Positions 42,104-51,061 of a stretch of DNA of 64,000 nucleotides are shown piece by piece (the stretch's first letter is position 1; every line of letters begins with the position of its first letter). A program made the translations under genes and the position numbers. The notes below the pieces were generated by a model, which made no database searches, was not told where the DNA came from, and worked only from the letters and a program-made list of their open reading frames with translations. Source of the stretch: JAJTHC01 sp044358835 (GTDB lineage Bacteria > Cyanobacteriota > Vampirovibrionia > Vampirovibrionales > JAJTHC01); assembly GCA_044358835.1 (NCBI GenBank), contig JBIKNF010000004.1, positions 1-64,000 on the forward strand, read 5' to 3'.

Positions 42104-43456
42104 ATGATAAAAGTCGGATCCGCCCTATTAGAATATGCTGAACAACTTGAACGTGAACGAGGCATACCCAAAGCCTTTATTATTGATTCACTCAAAGAAG
42201 CCATGCTTGCGGCGTATCGTCGTTATGCCAAGCTGCCTAGCACCGAAGGTTTATTGTGCCGACTTGTTGAAAAATCGGGCGAAATTGGTATTTTTCAAGA
42301 AAAATTCGTGGTGGAAAAAGTCGTTCATGTGGAAGCCCCTGAAGCCTTTGAAGGTGATTTAGAAGCGGCCTTAGACGCTGTAGAAGCACTTGTTGAAGAA
42401 CCGCAACCTACTGAAGCCACTGAAGACGATGCCCCTGAGTTGAGCGAAGAAGAACGTGCTGCCCTTTCCCTAGAAGCCCGCAAAGCCAATCCCTTCCACC
42501 AAATTTCTTTGCAAGACGCTCGCCACATCAAGGCCGATGTTCAGATCGATGATGTGCTTGAAATTGATGTAACGCCTTCTGAGTTTGGGCGTATTGCGGC
42601 ACAAAGCGCTAAGCAAGTCATCACCCAGCGAATTCGTGAAGCAGAAAAACTATTGATTCAAGAAGAGTTTGATGAAAAGAAATATACTGTTGTGCCTGCG
42701 GTCGTTCAGCGTGTGGAAGGCCGTAACGTTTGGGTGAATATCGGGCGTAATGACGCTCTACTCCCTACTCGTGAACAACTGCCAGGGGAGTATTACCGCG
42801 TAGGTAATCGCATTCGGGTGTATGTTTTAGAGTTAAAAGATTCAAATCGCATGCCCACCATCGTGGTGTCTCAAGCTCACCCCGCCATGGTGCGTGAAGT
42901 GTTTGAGCTTGAAGTGCCTGAAATTGAAGATGGCTTGGTGGAAATTAAATCCATTGCTCGAGAGGCAGGGCATCGAACGAAAGTAGCTGTTTTTGGAACG
43001 GATGGCGATGTGGATCCGCAAGGGGCCTGTATCGGCACACGTGGTAGTCGTATTCAAGCCATTGTCAGCGAGCTTCGTAACGAAAAGATTGACATCATTC
43101 GTTGGTCTGACAATCCTGGAGAGTTTATCGCCAACGCGTTGGCTCCTGCACATATTTTAGAAGTGCGTGTGGATTCAGACCCTGAGCTTAAACGGGCCTT
43201 GATTATTGTACCTGATGAGCAACTTTCCTTAGCGATCGGGCGTGAAGGGCAAAACGTTCGTTTGGCGGCTAAGCTCACAGGTTTTAAACTGGACATTAAA
43301 AGCCTTTCTCAATTCCAACGTTTGAGAGAAGAGTTCTTTAACCGTCGTGCCAAATCTGAAAACGACGCCCTTGAAGAAGGAGGCGAAGAAGCTGAAGCCC
43401 TTCAAGAGCAATTATTAGAAGGTGTGGAAAAGTCCATTCCCGCTGAAGAAGACTAG
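42104..43456 (+). CDS. nusA: Transcription termination/antitermination factor NusA
   Basis: NusA binds RNA polymerase and controls pausing, termination and antitermination. The 450-aa protein has the N-terminal polymerase-binding domain, S1 (about 200-255), and KH1/KH2 (RGSRIQAIVSELRNEKIDIIRW, AIGREGQNVRLAAKLTG). An acidic insertion of about 55 residues (83-140, EEPQPTEATEDDAPEL) interrupts the N-terminal domain, which is not usual. The C-terminus is acidic and short, without the repeats of E. coli NusA. A GAGGAG site precedes the ATG. Confidence 0.96.
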   Translation: MIKVGSALLEYAEQLERERGIPKAFIIDSLKEAMLAAYRRYAKLPSTEGLLCRLVEKSGEIGIFQEKFVVEKVVHVEAPEAFEGDLEAALDAVEALVEEPQPTEATEDDAPELSEEERAALSLEARKANPFHQISLQDARHIKADVQIDDVLEIDVTPSEFGRIAAQSAKQVITQRIREAEKLLIQEEFDEKKYTVVPAVVQRVEGRNVWVNIGRNDALLPTREQLPGEYYRVGNRIRVYVLELKDSNRMPTIVVSQAHPAMVREVFELEVPEIEDGLVEIKSIAREAGHRTKVAVFGTDGDVDPQGACIGTRGSRIQAIVSELRNEKIDIIRWSDNPGEFIANALAPAHILEVRVDSDPELKRALIIVPDEQLSLAIGREGQNVRLAAKLTGFKLDIKSLSQFQRLREEFFNRRAKSENDALEEGGEEAEALQEQLLEGVEKSIPAEED

Positions 43457-43461
43457 AGCTT

Positions 43462-43494
43462 GGGGGGAAAGTTGGTTCCCCCTCATCTTTTTTC
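43462..43494 (+). terminator. Terminator-like hairpin between nusA and ylxR
   Basis: GGGGGAA/TTCCCCC has a 6-nt loop, then TCATCTTTTTT. It lies inside the nusA-infB cluster, so it may act as an attenuator controlling how much transcription reaches infB. Confidence 0.65.
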
Positions 43495-43544
43495 TGTTTG
43501 ATACATTTGTTCCTTAACAGTTTAATAAAAAAGAAGGGAAGGCC

Positions 43545-43871
43545 ATGCCTGAGGAGCGTAAATTTAAACGTCGTTGCGTCATCTGTCGTCGCGACTATTG
43601 GAAAAAGGATCTTTTTCGAATACGCCAGTCAAATTTAGGCTTGTGCCTTCAGTGGAAAGACGCTATTTTTGACATCTCTTCTGCCCTTCCTTCTTCTTTG
43701 CCCCCTGTCCCTCAGGGACGTTCAGCTTATCTGTGTACTTCCCCAGAATGCGTGTTGAAAGTCCCCCTGCAAAAGGGTCGCTACATGGCTCAAGCTCTGC
43801 GAAGCTCTATTTCAGTGCAAGCGCTTAAATCCTTGGCGAATACCTTGCAACATCCCCCTACATCAACATAA
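43545..43871 (+). CDS. ylxR: YlxR family RNA-binding/nucleoid protein (DUF448)
   Basis: This 108-aa protein carries the YlxR pattern: RRCVICRRDYWKKDLFRI and the later GRSAYLCTSPECV. The family is reported as RNA/DNA-binding and is almost always between nusA and infB, as here. AAGGGAAGG precedes the ATG. Confidence 0.9.
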   Translation: MPEERKFKRRCVICRRDYWKKDLFRIRQSNLGLCLQWKDAIFDISSALPSSLPPVPQGRSAYLCTSPECVLKVPLQKGRYMAQALRSSISVQALKSLANTLQHPPTST

Positions 43872-43889
43872 AACGAGGTGCTTCCGCAC

Positions 43890-46775
43890 ATGACTGCAAA
43901 AGTAAGAGTTTATGAACTCGCTAAAGAACTCAATATCCAAAATAAAGACTTGGTTGAATATCTTCAAAAAACCTTGCAACTGGGTGAAGTCAAAAGCCAT
44001 TCCAGCTCCATTTCTGCGGAAGAAGCGCTTAAAGTGCGTCGCCATTATGACAAACAAGGGCCAGCTAAAGAAACGAGTCAGCAGAAGCCCTTGCCTTCTG
44101 TTGAGCAAGCCGATGCGCTTAGTAGACAAAAAAATGAACGCTCCGTTAAAATTTTCAATCCCAATGCTCCCAAAAAGGAAGCGTCGGTGCCCGCTTCAAC
44201 GCCTTCATCTGCCAAAAAGTCGTTGCCAGAAGCGCCTGCTAAAGAAGCCCCTGTTCTTGTTCCTGTAGATTATACCGCTAAAATTCGTAATTTAGACGAT
44301 CCTTCTCCACGTCCTGCTTCTTCAGCCAATAAGCCACAAACGCCTCGTCGTTCGACGGTTTCAACATACTCGCCTCCACAACGCCCTGCCCAAGGAGCCA
44401 GGCCGTCTTCCACGGCTCGGCCACCCGAACAGCGAAGCAGTACAACCGCAAGTAGTTACCGCCCCAATTATGCGGGAAGTCCGCAAGGCAGTGGCCCCAC
44501 CAGAGAAGGGACCCCCGCAAAACGACCCAGCTTACAGCCTAAAGCAGGCACTGTTAAGCCGATCGATCAGCGCACCTTGCGAAAAGACGGTGAGACGCCT
44601 CAACAAGGGCAACGCCCCTATCAAGGTGGCTCACATCAAGGGCAAGGCACAAGGCCTCAAGGGCAACGTCCTTCTTTGTCTCCATCGGGCGGGCAATCCG
44701 CACAAGGTCGTCCTCACTCCGCTCAGCGTCCGTCAACCCCTCCCCTTGGGGATTCATCCCTTGTGGTTTCGGCTGATTTTATTCCTGAAGTCACTAAGGA
44801 AAAAGAACGAGCCAAAAGCTTTTTGCCTCAAGCCAAAAATAAATCCTCTATTTCCAAGTACGTCAATAAAAGCGAACTTGAAAAGGAAAAAGAAAAACTC
44901 AGTGCTTTATTGCGTCCCGCTAAAAAATCAAGCAAAACGTCTAAAGCAGAACGTCGTGCTACAGCAGCGGCCATAGAAGCAGAAAATTCGATTCCTCCGA
45001 CGCATTTGATGTTTGATCACCCCATTACCGTGCGAGAACTCGCGGATTTACTCAAGCAAAAAGACACGGAAGTGATTAAATACCTGTTTATGAAGGGTAT
45101 TATGGTCACAATCAATCATACCTTAGATTTTGATGCGATGATTGACATTGCCAAGTACTTTGAAGTGGAAGCTGAAGTGAAAAAAGGTCAAGATATGAGC
45201 GAAGTCGAAGTCGCTAATGTCTTAGATCGTAAATCTGATTCAGATGAAGATGAATCCTACGTGCCTCGCGCTCCCGTTATTTCTATTATGGGGCATGTCG
45301 ATCACGGTAAAACGTCGTTGTTAGATGCTATTCGTGAAATTCGCACGAATATCGTCGACACCGAAGCAGGCGGTATTACTCAGCGAATCGGCGCGTATAC
45401 GGTTGAAAAAAATGGGCAGAAAATCGTTTTCTTAGACACCCCCGGTCACGAAGCGTTTACCGCGATGCGTATGCGCGGTGCGCAAGCCACCGATATTGCC
45501 ATCTTAGTCGTGGCGGCGGATGATGGTGTCATGCCTCAAACCATTGAAGCGATTAACCATGCCAAAGCCGCAGGAATTCCGATTATTGTGGCGATTAATA
45601 AAATCGACAAAGCCGGTGCGGATCCTGATCGGGTCATGTCTGCCTTAATGGAACATGGTGTGATTTCTGAAAAGTATGGGGGAGATGTGGTCACCGTTGA
45701 AGTCAGTGCTTTACAGAAATTAGGTATTGATGATTTGCTTGAAAACATTCTATTGCTTTCAGAATTGTTGGAACTCAAGGCCAATCCGCATGTGGCGGCT
45801 GAAGGCATTGTTATTGAAGCAAAATTAGACAAAGGCAAAGGCCCTGTAGCGAGTGTATTGGTTCAAAAAGGCACACTCAAAGTTGGGCAGAACATCTTGA
45901 TGGGCGCCGTTGGGGGACGTGTACGTGCCTTGATTAACGATGCGGGTGAACGCATTCAAGAAGCAGGTCCTTCAACGCCTGTAGAAATTTTAGGCTTAGA
46001 AGAAGTGCCTGCTTCTGGTTCAACCATGCTGGTGATTGAAAATCATAGTGAATTTAAACAACGCTTGAGCTTGGCTCAAACCAAAGAACGGGAGCGTCGT
46101 TTGTCGGCACGAACTCGAAATGCAGGGGGTTTAACCACTTCTTTAGACGATGAAAATAAAAAAGAACTCCGCATTGTACTAAAGGCCGACACCCATGGCT
46201 CTTTGGAAGCGGCTCAAGGTTCCTTGGTGAAGTTGGACACCGCAGAAGTGCAAGTCAACATTATTCATACAGGAACAGGCGATATTACGGAAGCGGATGT
46301 GATGCTAGCCACCGCTTCTAAAGCGATTATTATTGCCTTTAATAGTCGAGAAGACGTCAATGCGTCTCGCATTGCGGAATCAGAAGGCGTGGTGGTTCAT
46401 CGCTTTGATGTGATTTATCATATGGTCGATCGCGTTGAAAAATTGATGCTAGGTGAATTAGATGCCGATATTGTAGAAGTTGAATGTGGCCAAGCCGAAA
46501 TTCGTCAACATTTTACGATTGGTAAAACGGTTGTAGTCGCGGGTTGTATGGTGACTCAAGGTAAAATCGTCCGTAGCGGACGCATTGAAGTCAAGCGCAA
46601 CGGCAAAGTCATTCACGAAGGCTTTATTGACTTACTAAAACGCTTTAAGGATGATGTGAAAGAGGTGGCACAAGGCTTTGAATGTGGTATTACCATTGCC
46701 AAATTTCATGATCATCAGATGAGCGATGTAATCGTCTGCTTTCAGCAAGAAGAACGTAAACGTACCAGCCTGTAA
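43890..46775 (+). CDS. infB: Translation initiation factor IF-2
   Basis: IF-2 is the GTPase that brings fMet-tRNA to the 30S. The 961-aa protein has an N-terminal IF2_N motif (VRVYELAKELNIQNKDLVEYL). A long disordered Pro/Ser/Gln/Arg linker (about 55-330) follows, then a second IF2_N region. The G domain shows G1 GHVDHGKTSLLD, G2 AGGITQRIGAY, G3 DTPGHEAF and G4 NKIDK; domains II-IV follow. The ATG at 43890 fits the family start; an in-frame GTG is 12 bp earlier. Confidence 0.97.
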   Translation: MTAKVRVYELAKELNIQNKDLVEYLQKTLQLGEVKSHSSSISAEEALKVRRHYDKQGPAKETSQQKPLPSVEQADALSRQKNERSVKIFNPNAPKKEASVPASTPSSAKKSLPEAPAKEAPVLVPVDYTAKIRNLDDPSPRPASSANKPQTPRRSTVSTYSPPQRPAQGARPSSTARPPEQRSSTTASSYRPNYAGSPQGSGPTREGTPAKRPSLQPKAGTVKPIDQRTLRKDGETPQQGQRPYQGGSHQGQGTRPQGQRPSLSPSGGQSAQGRPHSAQRPSTPPLGDSSLVVSADFIPEVTKEKERAKSFLPQAKNKSSISKYVNKSELEKEKEKLSALLRPAKKSSKTSKAERRATAAAIEAENSIPPTHLMFDHPITVRELADLLKQKDTEVIKYLFMKGIMVTINHTLDFDAMIDIAKYFEVEAEVKKGQDMSEVEVANVLDRKSDSDEDESYVPRAPVISIMGHVDHGKTSLLDAIREIRTNIVDTEAGGITQRIGAYTVEKNGQKIVFLDTPGHEAFTAMRMRGAQATDIAILVVAADDGVMPQTIEAINHAKAAGIPIIVAINKIDKAGADPDRVMSALMEHGVISEKYGGDVVTVEVSALQKLGIDDLLENILLLSELLELKANPHVAAEGIVIEAKLDKGKGPVASVLVQKGTLKVGQNILMGAVGGRVRALINDAGERIQEAGPSTPVEILGLEEVPASGSTMLVIENHSEFKQRLSLAQTKERERRLSARTRNAGGLTTSLDDENKKELRIVLKADTHGSLEAAQGSLVKLDTAEVQVNIIHTGTGDITEADVMLATASKAIIIAFNSREDVNASRIAESEGVVVHRFDVIYHMVDRVEKLMLGELDADIVEVECGQAEIRQHFTIGKTVVVAGCMVTQGKIVRSGRIEVKRNGKVIHEGFIDLLKRFKDDVKEVAQGFECGITIAKFHDHQMSDVIVCFQQEERKRTSL

Positions 46776-46834
46776 TGTTGGGTTAGGTCGTTCCTCGCCC
46801 GTTATGTTGGCTTGAACAAGCAAGGAGTTTTGTC

Positions 46835-47209
46835 ATGAATCAACGTCAAACGTTTTCACGAGTCGATCGAGTGCGTAAAGCCATTCAACGTGAAATGGGA
46901 GATATTTTACGCACGGAAATCAAGGACCCTCGCTTGGATGATCTAGTCATTTCAGTCACCGAAGTAGATTTAACACCTGATTTAAGTGTCGCTAAAATCT
47001 ATTTAAGCATTTTTTTAGACGATGAAGACGAGCGTAACGAAATCATGACGATTTTAATTTCTCATGAAGCCAAGGCTCGAAAAGCCTTGGGGCATCGGAT
47101 TCGTTTGCGTCACACCCCTGAAGTGCATTTTAAGTTTGACGATTCACTAGAGCGTGGCGTGCGGATGAGTCAATTGCTCGACAAAATCGCGCGTGGTGAA
47201 ATTCAATAA
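46835..47209 (+). CDS. rbfA: Ribosome-binding factor A
   Basis: RbfA is a KH-like factor for late 30S maturation. The 124-aa protein shows RVDRVRKAIQREMGDIL, the family LSVAKIYLSIF and the C-terminal RHTPEVHFKFDDSLERG. AAGGAG precedes the ATG. It closes the rimP-rbfA cluster. Confidence 0.95.
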   Translation: MNQRQTFSRVDRVRKAIQREMGDILRTEIKDPRLDDLVISVTEVDLTPDLSVAKIYLSIFLDDEDERNEIMTILISHEAKARKALGHRIRLRHTPEVHFKFDDSLERGVRMSQLLDKIARGEIQ

Positions 47210-47247
47210 CCCTTTTTTTATTAGACGTCTACAATGAGGATGAAAAA

Positions 47248-48048
47248 ATGAGCCAAGGCAACCATTATACGTTGATTTCATGGAATGTAAATGGCATTCG
47301 TGCGGCTCATAAAAAAGGCTTTTTAGACTGGCTTGAAAAAACCGCGCCTGATGTCTTATGCTTGCAAGAAACCAAGATTCAAGATCACCAACTCACCGAA
47401 GAAATGCGCCATCCCCCAGGAGGCTACCATGCTTACTATAGCCACGCCACGCGGCCGGGTTATAGCGGAACAGCCATTTACTCTCGCATAGAACCCTTAA
47501 ACGTGGTGGAAGGCTTTGGGGTGGATCGCTTTGATTGTGAAGGTCGTACCCTAATGGCTGAATTCGAAGAGTTTATTTTGTACGGCATGTACTACCCCAA
47601 TGGCACTTCAGGATCCGAGCGTTTGCAGTATAAAATGGACTTTTATCATGCATTTTTAAACGATCACATTAAGCCCCTTCAGGCCCAAACTGGCAAACCT
47701 ATTGTATTGACGGGTGATTTTAATACCGCCCATTATGCCATTGATTTGGCCCGCCCTAAAGAAAATGAGAACGTTTCGGGGTTTTTACCACAAGAACGGG
47801 CGTGGATGGATGACTTGGTGGAGGCTGGCTTTGTGGATACCTTTCGTTTAAAACACCCTGAAGAAGCAGAGCGTTATAGTTGGTGGGCCATGCGCACCCG
47901 CGCCAGAGAACGTAACGTGGGTTGGCGGATTGATTACTTTTTTGCCTCTGAATCGCTAAGGCCCTATATTGTGGATGCAGACATTCATGACCAGACCGAA
48001 GGCTCTGATCATGCCCCTGTTTTTTTGGAACTTCAATTTCCTTCTTAA
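47248..48048 (+). CDS. xth: Exodeoxyribonuclease III / AP endonuclease
   Basis: The enzyme cuts DNA at abasic sites in base-excision repair. The 266-aa protein has all metal and catalytic motifs of the EEP fold: SWNVNGIRAA, LQETKI (metal Glu), GMYYPNG (Tyr), TGDFNTAH (Asp/Asn), WRIDYFFAS and the terminal SDHAP (His). It follows rbfA by 38 bp, probably with the same transcript. Confidence 0.95.
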   Translation: MSQGNHYTLISWNVNGIRAAHKKGFLDWLEKTAPDVLCLQETKIQDHQLTEEMRHPPGGYHAYYSHATRPGYSGTAIYSRIEPLNVVEGFGVDRFDCEGRTLMAEFEEFILYGMYYPNGTSGSERLQYKMDFYHAFLNDHIKPLQAQTGKPIVLTGDFNTAHYAIDLARPKENENVSGFLPQERAWMDDLVEAGFVDTFRLKHPEEAERYSWWAMRTRARERNVGWRIDYFFASESLRPYIVDADIHDQTEGSDHAPVFLELQFPS

Positions 48049-48147
48049 GGACGGGGCTGCCTGTGTGTTCTTGAAAAAAGACTTGGTGCCCCGTCACTTT
48101 TATGTTAGAATGAAGCATGTTTTATTTTAAGTAAAGGGATCTTAATC

Positions 48148-48861
48148 ATGCGTTCATTTGTAAAAGCGATTGCAGGCATTGCGAATCAGGATGTAGAGAG
48201 CGTTGCTTGTTTGGCACAAGTTGCAGAACGAGCAGGCGTCCAAGCGTTGGATGTTTCAGCCAATGTGGCGTGTGTTCAAGTGGCTCGTGCGGCGTTTAGT
48301 GGCCAATTGTTTGCTTCAGCAGTTTCTGCTCAAGCGTTACGTTTGGCTGTTGAAGCAGGGGCAGATGTCGCTGAACTGGGTAATTTTGATGACATGTACG
48401 CCCGCGGTGAATTCATCAGCGCTGCGGAAGTGATGACCTTGGCGGAAGAAAGTCTGCTTGCTTTAGCAGGTAAAGCCCCCCTTTGTGTCACGATTCCAGG
48501 TCATTTAAATCGTCAAACACAGCTGGAAATGCTCCATGCCTTGGCAGATATGGGCGTTGCCATGGTACAAACTGAAGGGGCCATTCGCTTATTGAATGAT
48601 GAGAAAGTGCAATTACTTTCGGTTGAAGAAAAAGCAGCGATGTCCCTTGAAAATGCCCGCTTTTTGGCAGAAGCAAACGTCTTGCCCGTGATGGTGGCCT
48701 CTGGAATATCGTCAAATAATACGCTACAGGCCCTTCAAACAGGCGCGCTTGCTGTTGGGATTGGGTCTTCATTTAACAAGTTGGATTCAGAAGAAGCGAT
48801 GTTGGCTGAACTACAGGCGTGCCAAGTGGCTGTTCAAAACGTTTTGAAAGCCATCGCTTAA
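48148..48861 (+). CDS. ycf23: Ycf23/DUF561 family protein
   Basis: This 237-aa TIM-barrel-like protein matches the DUF561 (Ycf23) pattern of cyanobacteria and plastids. The N-terminal strand is FVKAIAGIANQD, then LDVSANVACV, AGADVAELGNFDDMYARG, the F-x-S-A-A-E-V-M-x-L stretch, LCVTIPGHL, MVQTEGA, LPVMVASGISS and a terminal ALAVGIGSSFN phosphate-type loop. The function is not established. An AAGGGA site precedes the ATG. It stands alone between xth and the dapL-like gene. Confidence 0.82.
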   Translation: MRSFVKAIAGIANQDVESVACLAQVAERAGVQALDVSANVACVQVARAAFSGQLFASAVSAQALRLAVEAGADVAELGNFDDMYARGEFISAAEVMTLAEESLLALAGKAPLCVTIPGHLNRQTQLEMLHALADMGVAMVQTEGAIRLLNDEKVQLLSVEEKAAMSLENARFLAEANVLPVMVASGISSNNTLQALQTGALAVGIGSSFNKLDSEEAMLAELQACQVAVQNVLKAIA

Positions 48862-49050
48862 GGCTCAATGATTTACAGGGACAGAGATCCATCCCTAATA
48901 CAGGCTTAAAGGCCGTTTAAACGGTAAGAAAATGACGGTGATTCGCTTATGGCAAGACGCTAAAAACTACGTCTCAAACGCTAGATTTCTAGCAACTTTT
49001 GAGTCTGTGTCGTTTTTATTCTTTTATCACGAAGAACGGAGTCTTCTTTT

Positions 49051-50337
49051 ATGCCTCATTCTAATACTTACCCCATTAAAACACAGGACGTTACTTTAAA
49101 TACGGAGACGACTAACACGAACGCTTTTGAACCCATTCAGCCCAATAGTCGCTTGGCCAGTTTGCCCCTGTATGTTTTTGCAAGCCTTGAAGGCTTAAAG
49201 CAAAGCGTTCGCGAAAGTGGCCTAGCCCTAATTGACTTGGGCATGGGAAATCCTGATCAGCCTACGCACCCTGATATTTTAAATGCGTTGCATCATGCTA
49301 TTTTAGACCCTGAAAACCATGGCTACCCCAGCTTTAAAGGCAAAGCCACTTTAAGAGAAGCCATCGCACAATGGATGCATCGTCGCTATCATATTTCCTT
49401 AAATCCCGATTCTCAAATCCTACCGCTCATTGGTTCAAAAGAAGGGATTGCCAATGTTATTTTGGCTTACTTAGAACCGGGTGATATTTGCTTGGTGCCT
49501 TCTTTATACTACCCCACCTATCAACGATCCACCGTCATTTCGGGGGGTACCCCTTATTTCATGCCACTCACAGAAGACACTCATTTTTTACCTGACTTAG
49601 ACGCCATTCCCGCTGAAGTGTGTAAAAAAGCCAAACTACTGTTGTTGAACTATCCAAATAACCCCACAGGGGCGGAAGCGAGTGCTGAATTTTATGAAAA
49701 AGCCATCGCTTTTGCCAAGTTGCATCGCTTGGTGTTGGTGACGGATATGGCCTATGGTGAAATTGCCTTTGACGACTATCAGCCCCTTTCCATTATGGAG
49801 TTTGAAGGGGCGGAAGATGTGGCCATTGAGTTTCATTCCTTTTCTAAAACCTTTCACATGGCCGGCTGGCGTTTGGGCTTTGCGGTGGGGGCTAAATCCG
49901 TTATACGTAACCTGTATTTAGGCAAAACCACCATTGACTACGGCGTGTGTAACTCCATTCAAGACGCCGGCACTTACGCGCTAAATCACGCGGAACGCTT
50001 GATTAAACCCATGTGTGCCATGTATCAAGAACGACGGGATTACCTGGTTCAAGGCTTTTCAGACTTGGGGTGGGAAGTACAGTCGCCAAAATCGAGTTTT
50101 TACTTGTGGATGAAAATCCCACCCGTGTTTCAGGATTCTTATGAGTGGATTGAATACTTGATGCGTCAAACAGGTGTGGTGGTTACTCCAGGGGGTGCGT
50201 TTGGATCTGACGGTGATACCTATTTCAGGGTATCGCTTGTTTCCCCGATGGAAAAACTCAAGCGGGCACTTAAGGTGTTGCATCAAAAAGGCATTCGCTT
50301 TGACATGGAAGCCCCTGATAAAAAACCAGTGGTTTAA
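49051..50337 (+). CDS. Class I/II aminotransferase, LL-diaminopimelate aminotransferase-like
   Basis: This is a PLP fold-I aminotransferase of 428 aa. Motifs are DLGMGNPDQPTHPDI, YPSFKGKATLREAI, NYPNNPTGA, TDMAYGEIAFD, the PLP-lysine SFSKTFHMAGWRLGF, and the C-terminal RVSLVSP (substrate Arg). The sequence style is that of the DapL2/aspartate aminotransferase group, which makes LL-diaminopimelate directly from tetrahydrodipicolinate in cyanobacteria and relatives. The exact substrate is an inference. It has about 30 extra N-terminal residues. plsY and gpsA follow in the same direction. Confidence 0.85.
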   Translation: MPHSNTYPIKTQDVTLNTETTNTNAFEPIQPNSRLASLPLYVFASLEGLKQSVRESGLALIDLGMGNPDQPTHPDILNALHHAILDPENHGYPSFKGKATLREAIAQWMHRRYHISLNPDSQILPLIGSKEGIANVILAYLEPGDICLVPSLYYPTYQRSTVISGGTPYFMPLTEDTHFLPDLDAIPAEVCKKAKLLLLNYPNNPTGAEASAEFYEKAIAFAKLHRLVLVTDMAYGEIAFDDYQPLSIMEFEGAEDVAIEFHSFSKTFHMAGWRLGFAVGAKSVIRNLYLGKTTIDYGVCNSIQDAGTYALNHAERLIKPMCAMYQERRDYLVQGFSDLGWEVQSPKSSFYLWMKIPPVFQDSYEWIEYLMRQTGVVVTPGGAFGSDGDTYFRVSLVSPMEKLKRALKVLHQKGIRFDMEAPDKKPVV

Positions 50338-50417
50338 ATTTTCCACTTGCGCTACAATAGGAACCATATACATACCTTTGGTGCTGAAACACTGACCTGT
50401 TGTGTAGGAATACTTAG

Positions 50418-51035
50418 ATGCTTGAACGCTTTTTAGAACAAACGCCCGTGCCCCTCCTGTGGGGAGCATCCCTTTTAGTAGGTTACCTCATGGGTGCCAT
50501 TCCTATGGGATATTTGGTCGCTAAACTCTTTTATAAGAAAGACATTACCCAAGAAGGCAGTGGTAATACAGGTGGCACAAATGTAATGCGCTTATGTGGT
50601 AAAACAGCGGGGCTTGCCGTGTATGCCCTTGATTTTATTAAAGCGGCCTTGCCTGTTTTGTTATTCAAGTTTCTTTTCCCTCAAAACGCTTGGTTGCATT
50701 TGGCGGTAGGCGTCTTGGCCATTGTGGGTCATTCCAAATCAATTTTCTTAGGCTTTAAAGGCGGTAAAAGTGCCATGAGTTCGTTGGGCGTTATTTTTGC
50801 CCTTTCGCCCTTTTCGGCATTGATTTTGGGGGTCCTTTCCGTTATTTTGATTTTAAGCACACGGCTGGTGTCTGTCGCTTCTTTAACGGGGGCCTTTTTA
50901 GCACCGCTCTTAATGTACCTATTGGGTTCACCCAAGCCTTATGTGGGTTTTGGTGTTGTCGCATGCGTCTTGGTTTTTCTTCGTCATCGAGACAACATCA
51001 AACGTTTACTGGCAGGCACGGAAAATAAAATTTAA
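50418..51035 (+). CDS. plsY: Acyl-phosphate:glycerol-3-phosphate acyltransferase
   Basis: PlsY carries out the first acylation of phospholipid synthesis in the membrane. The 205-aa protein has five membrane segments and the three family motifs, here GSGNTGGTNVMR (usually GSGNIGATN), GHSKSIFLGFKGGKS and the third near RLVSVASLTGA. It lies 26 bp upstream of gpsA, which makes its substrate glycerol-3-phosphate. Confidence 0.95.
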   Translation: MLERFLEQTPVPLLWGASLLVGYLMGAIPMGYLVAKLFYKKDITQEGSGNTGGTNVMRLCGKTAGLAVYALDFIKAALPVLLFKFLFPQNAWLHLAVGVLAIVGHSKSIFLGFKGGKSAMSSLGVIFALSPFSALILGVLSVILILSTRLVSVASLTGAFLAPLLMYLLGSPKPYVGFGVVACVLVFLRHRDNIKRLLAGTENKI

Positions 51036-51061
51036 GACTTAAAGGATTTTAGACGACTTTT

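Noticed and set aside
44470..44976. 168-codon open frame inside infB
   Set aside because: It is a +1 frame through the low-complexity Pro/Gln/Arg linker of IF-2 and has no independent start signal.
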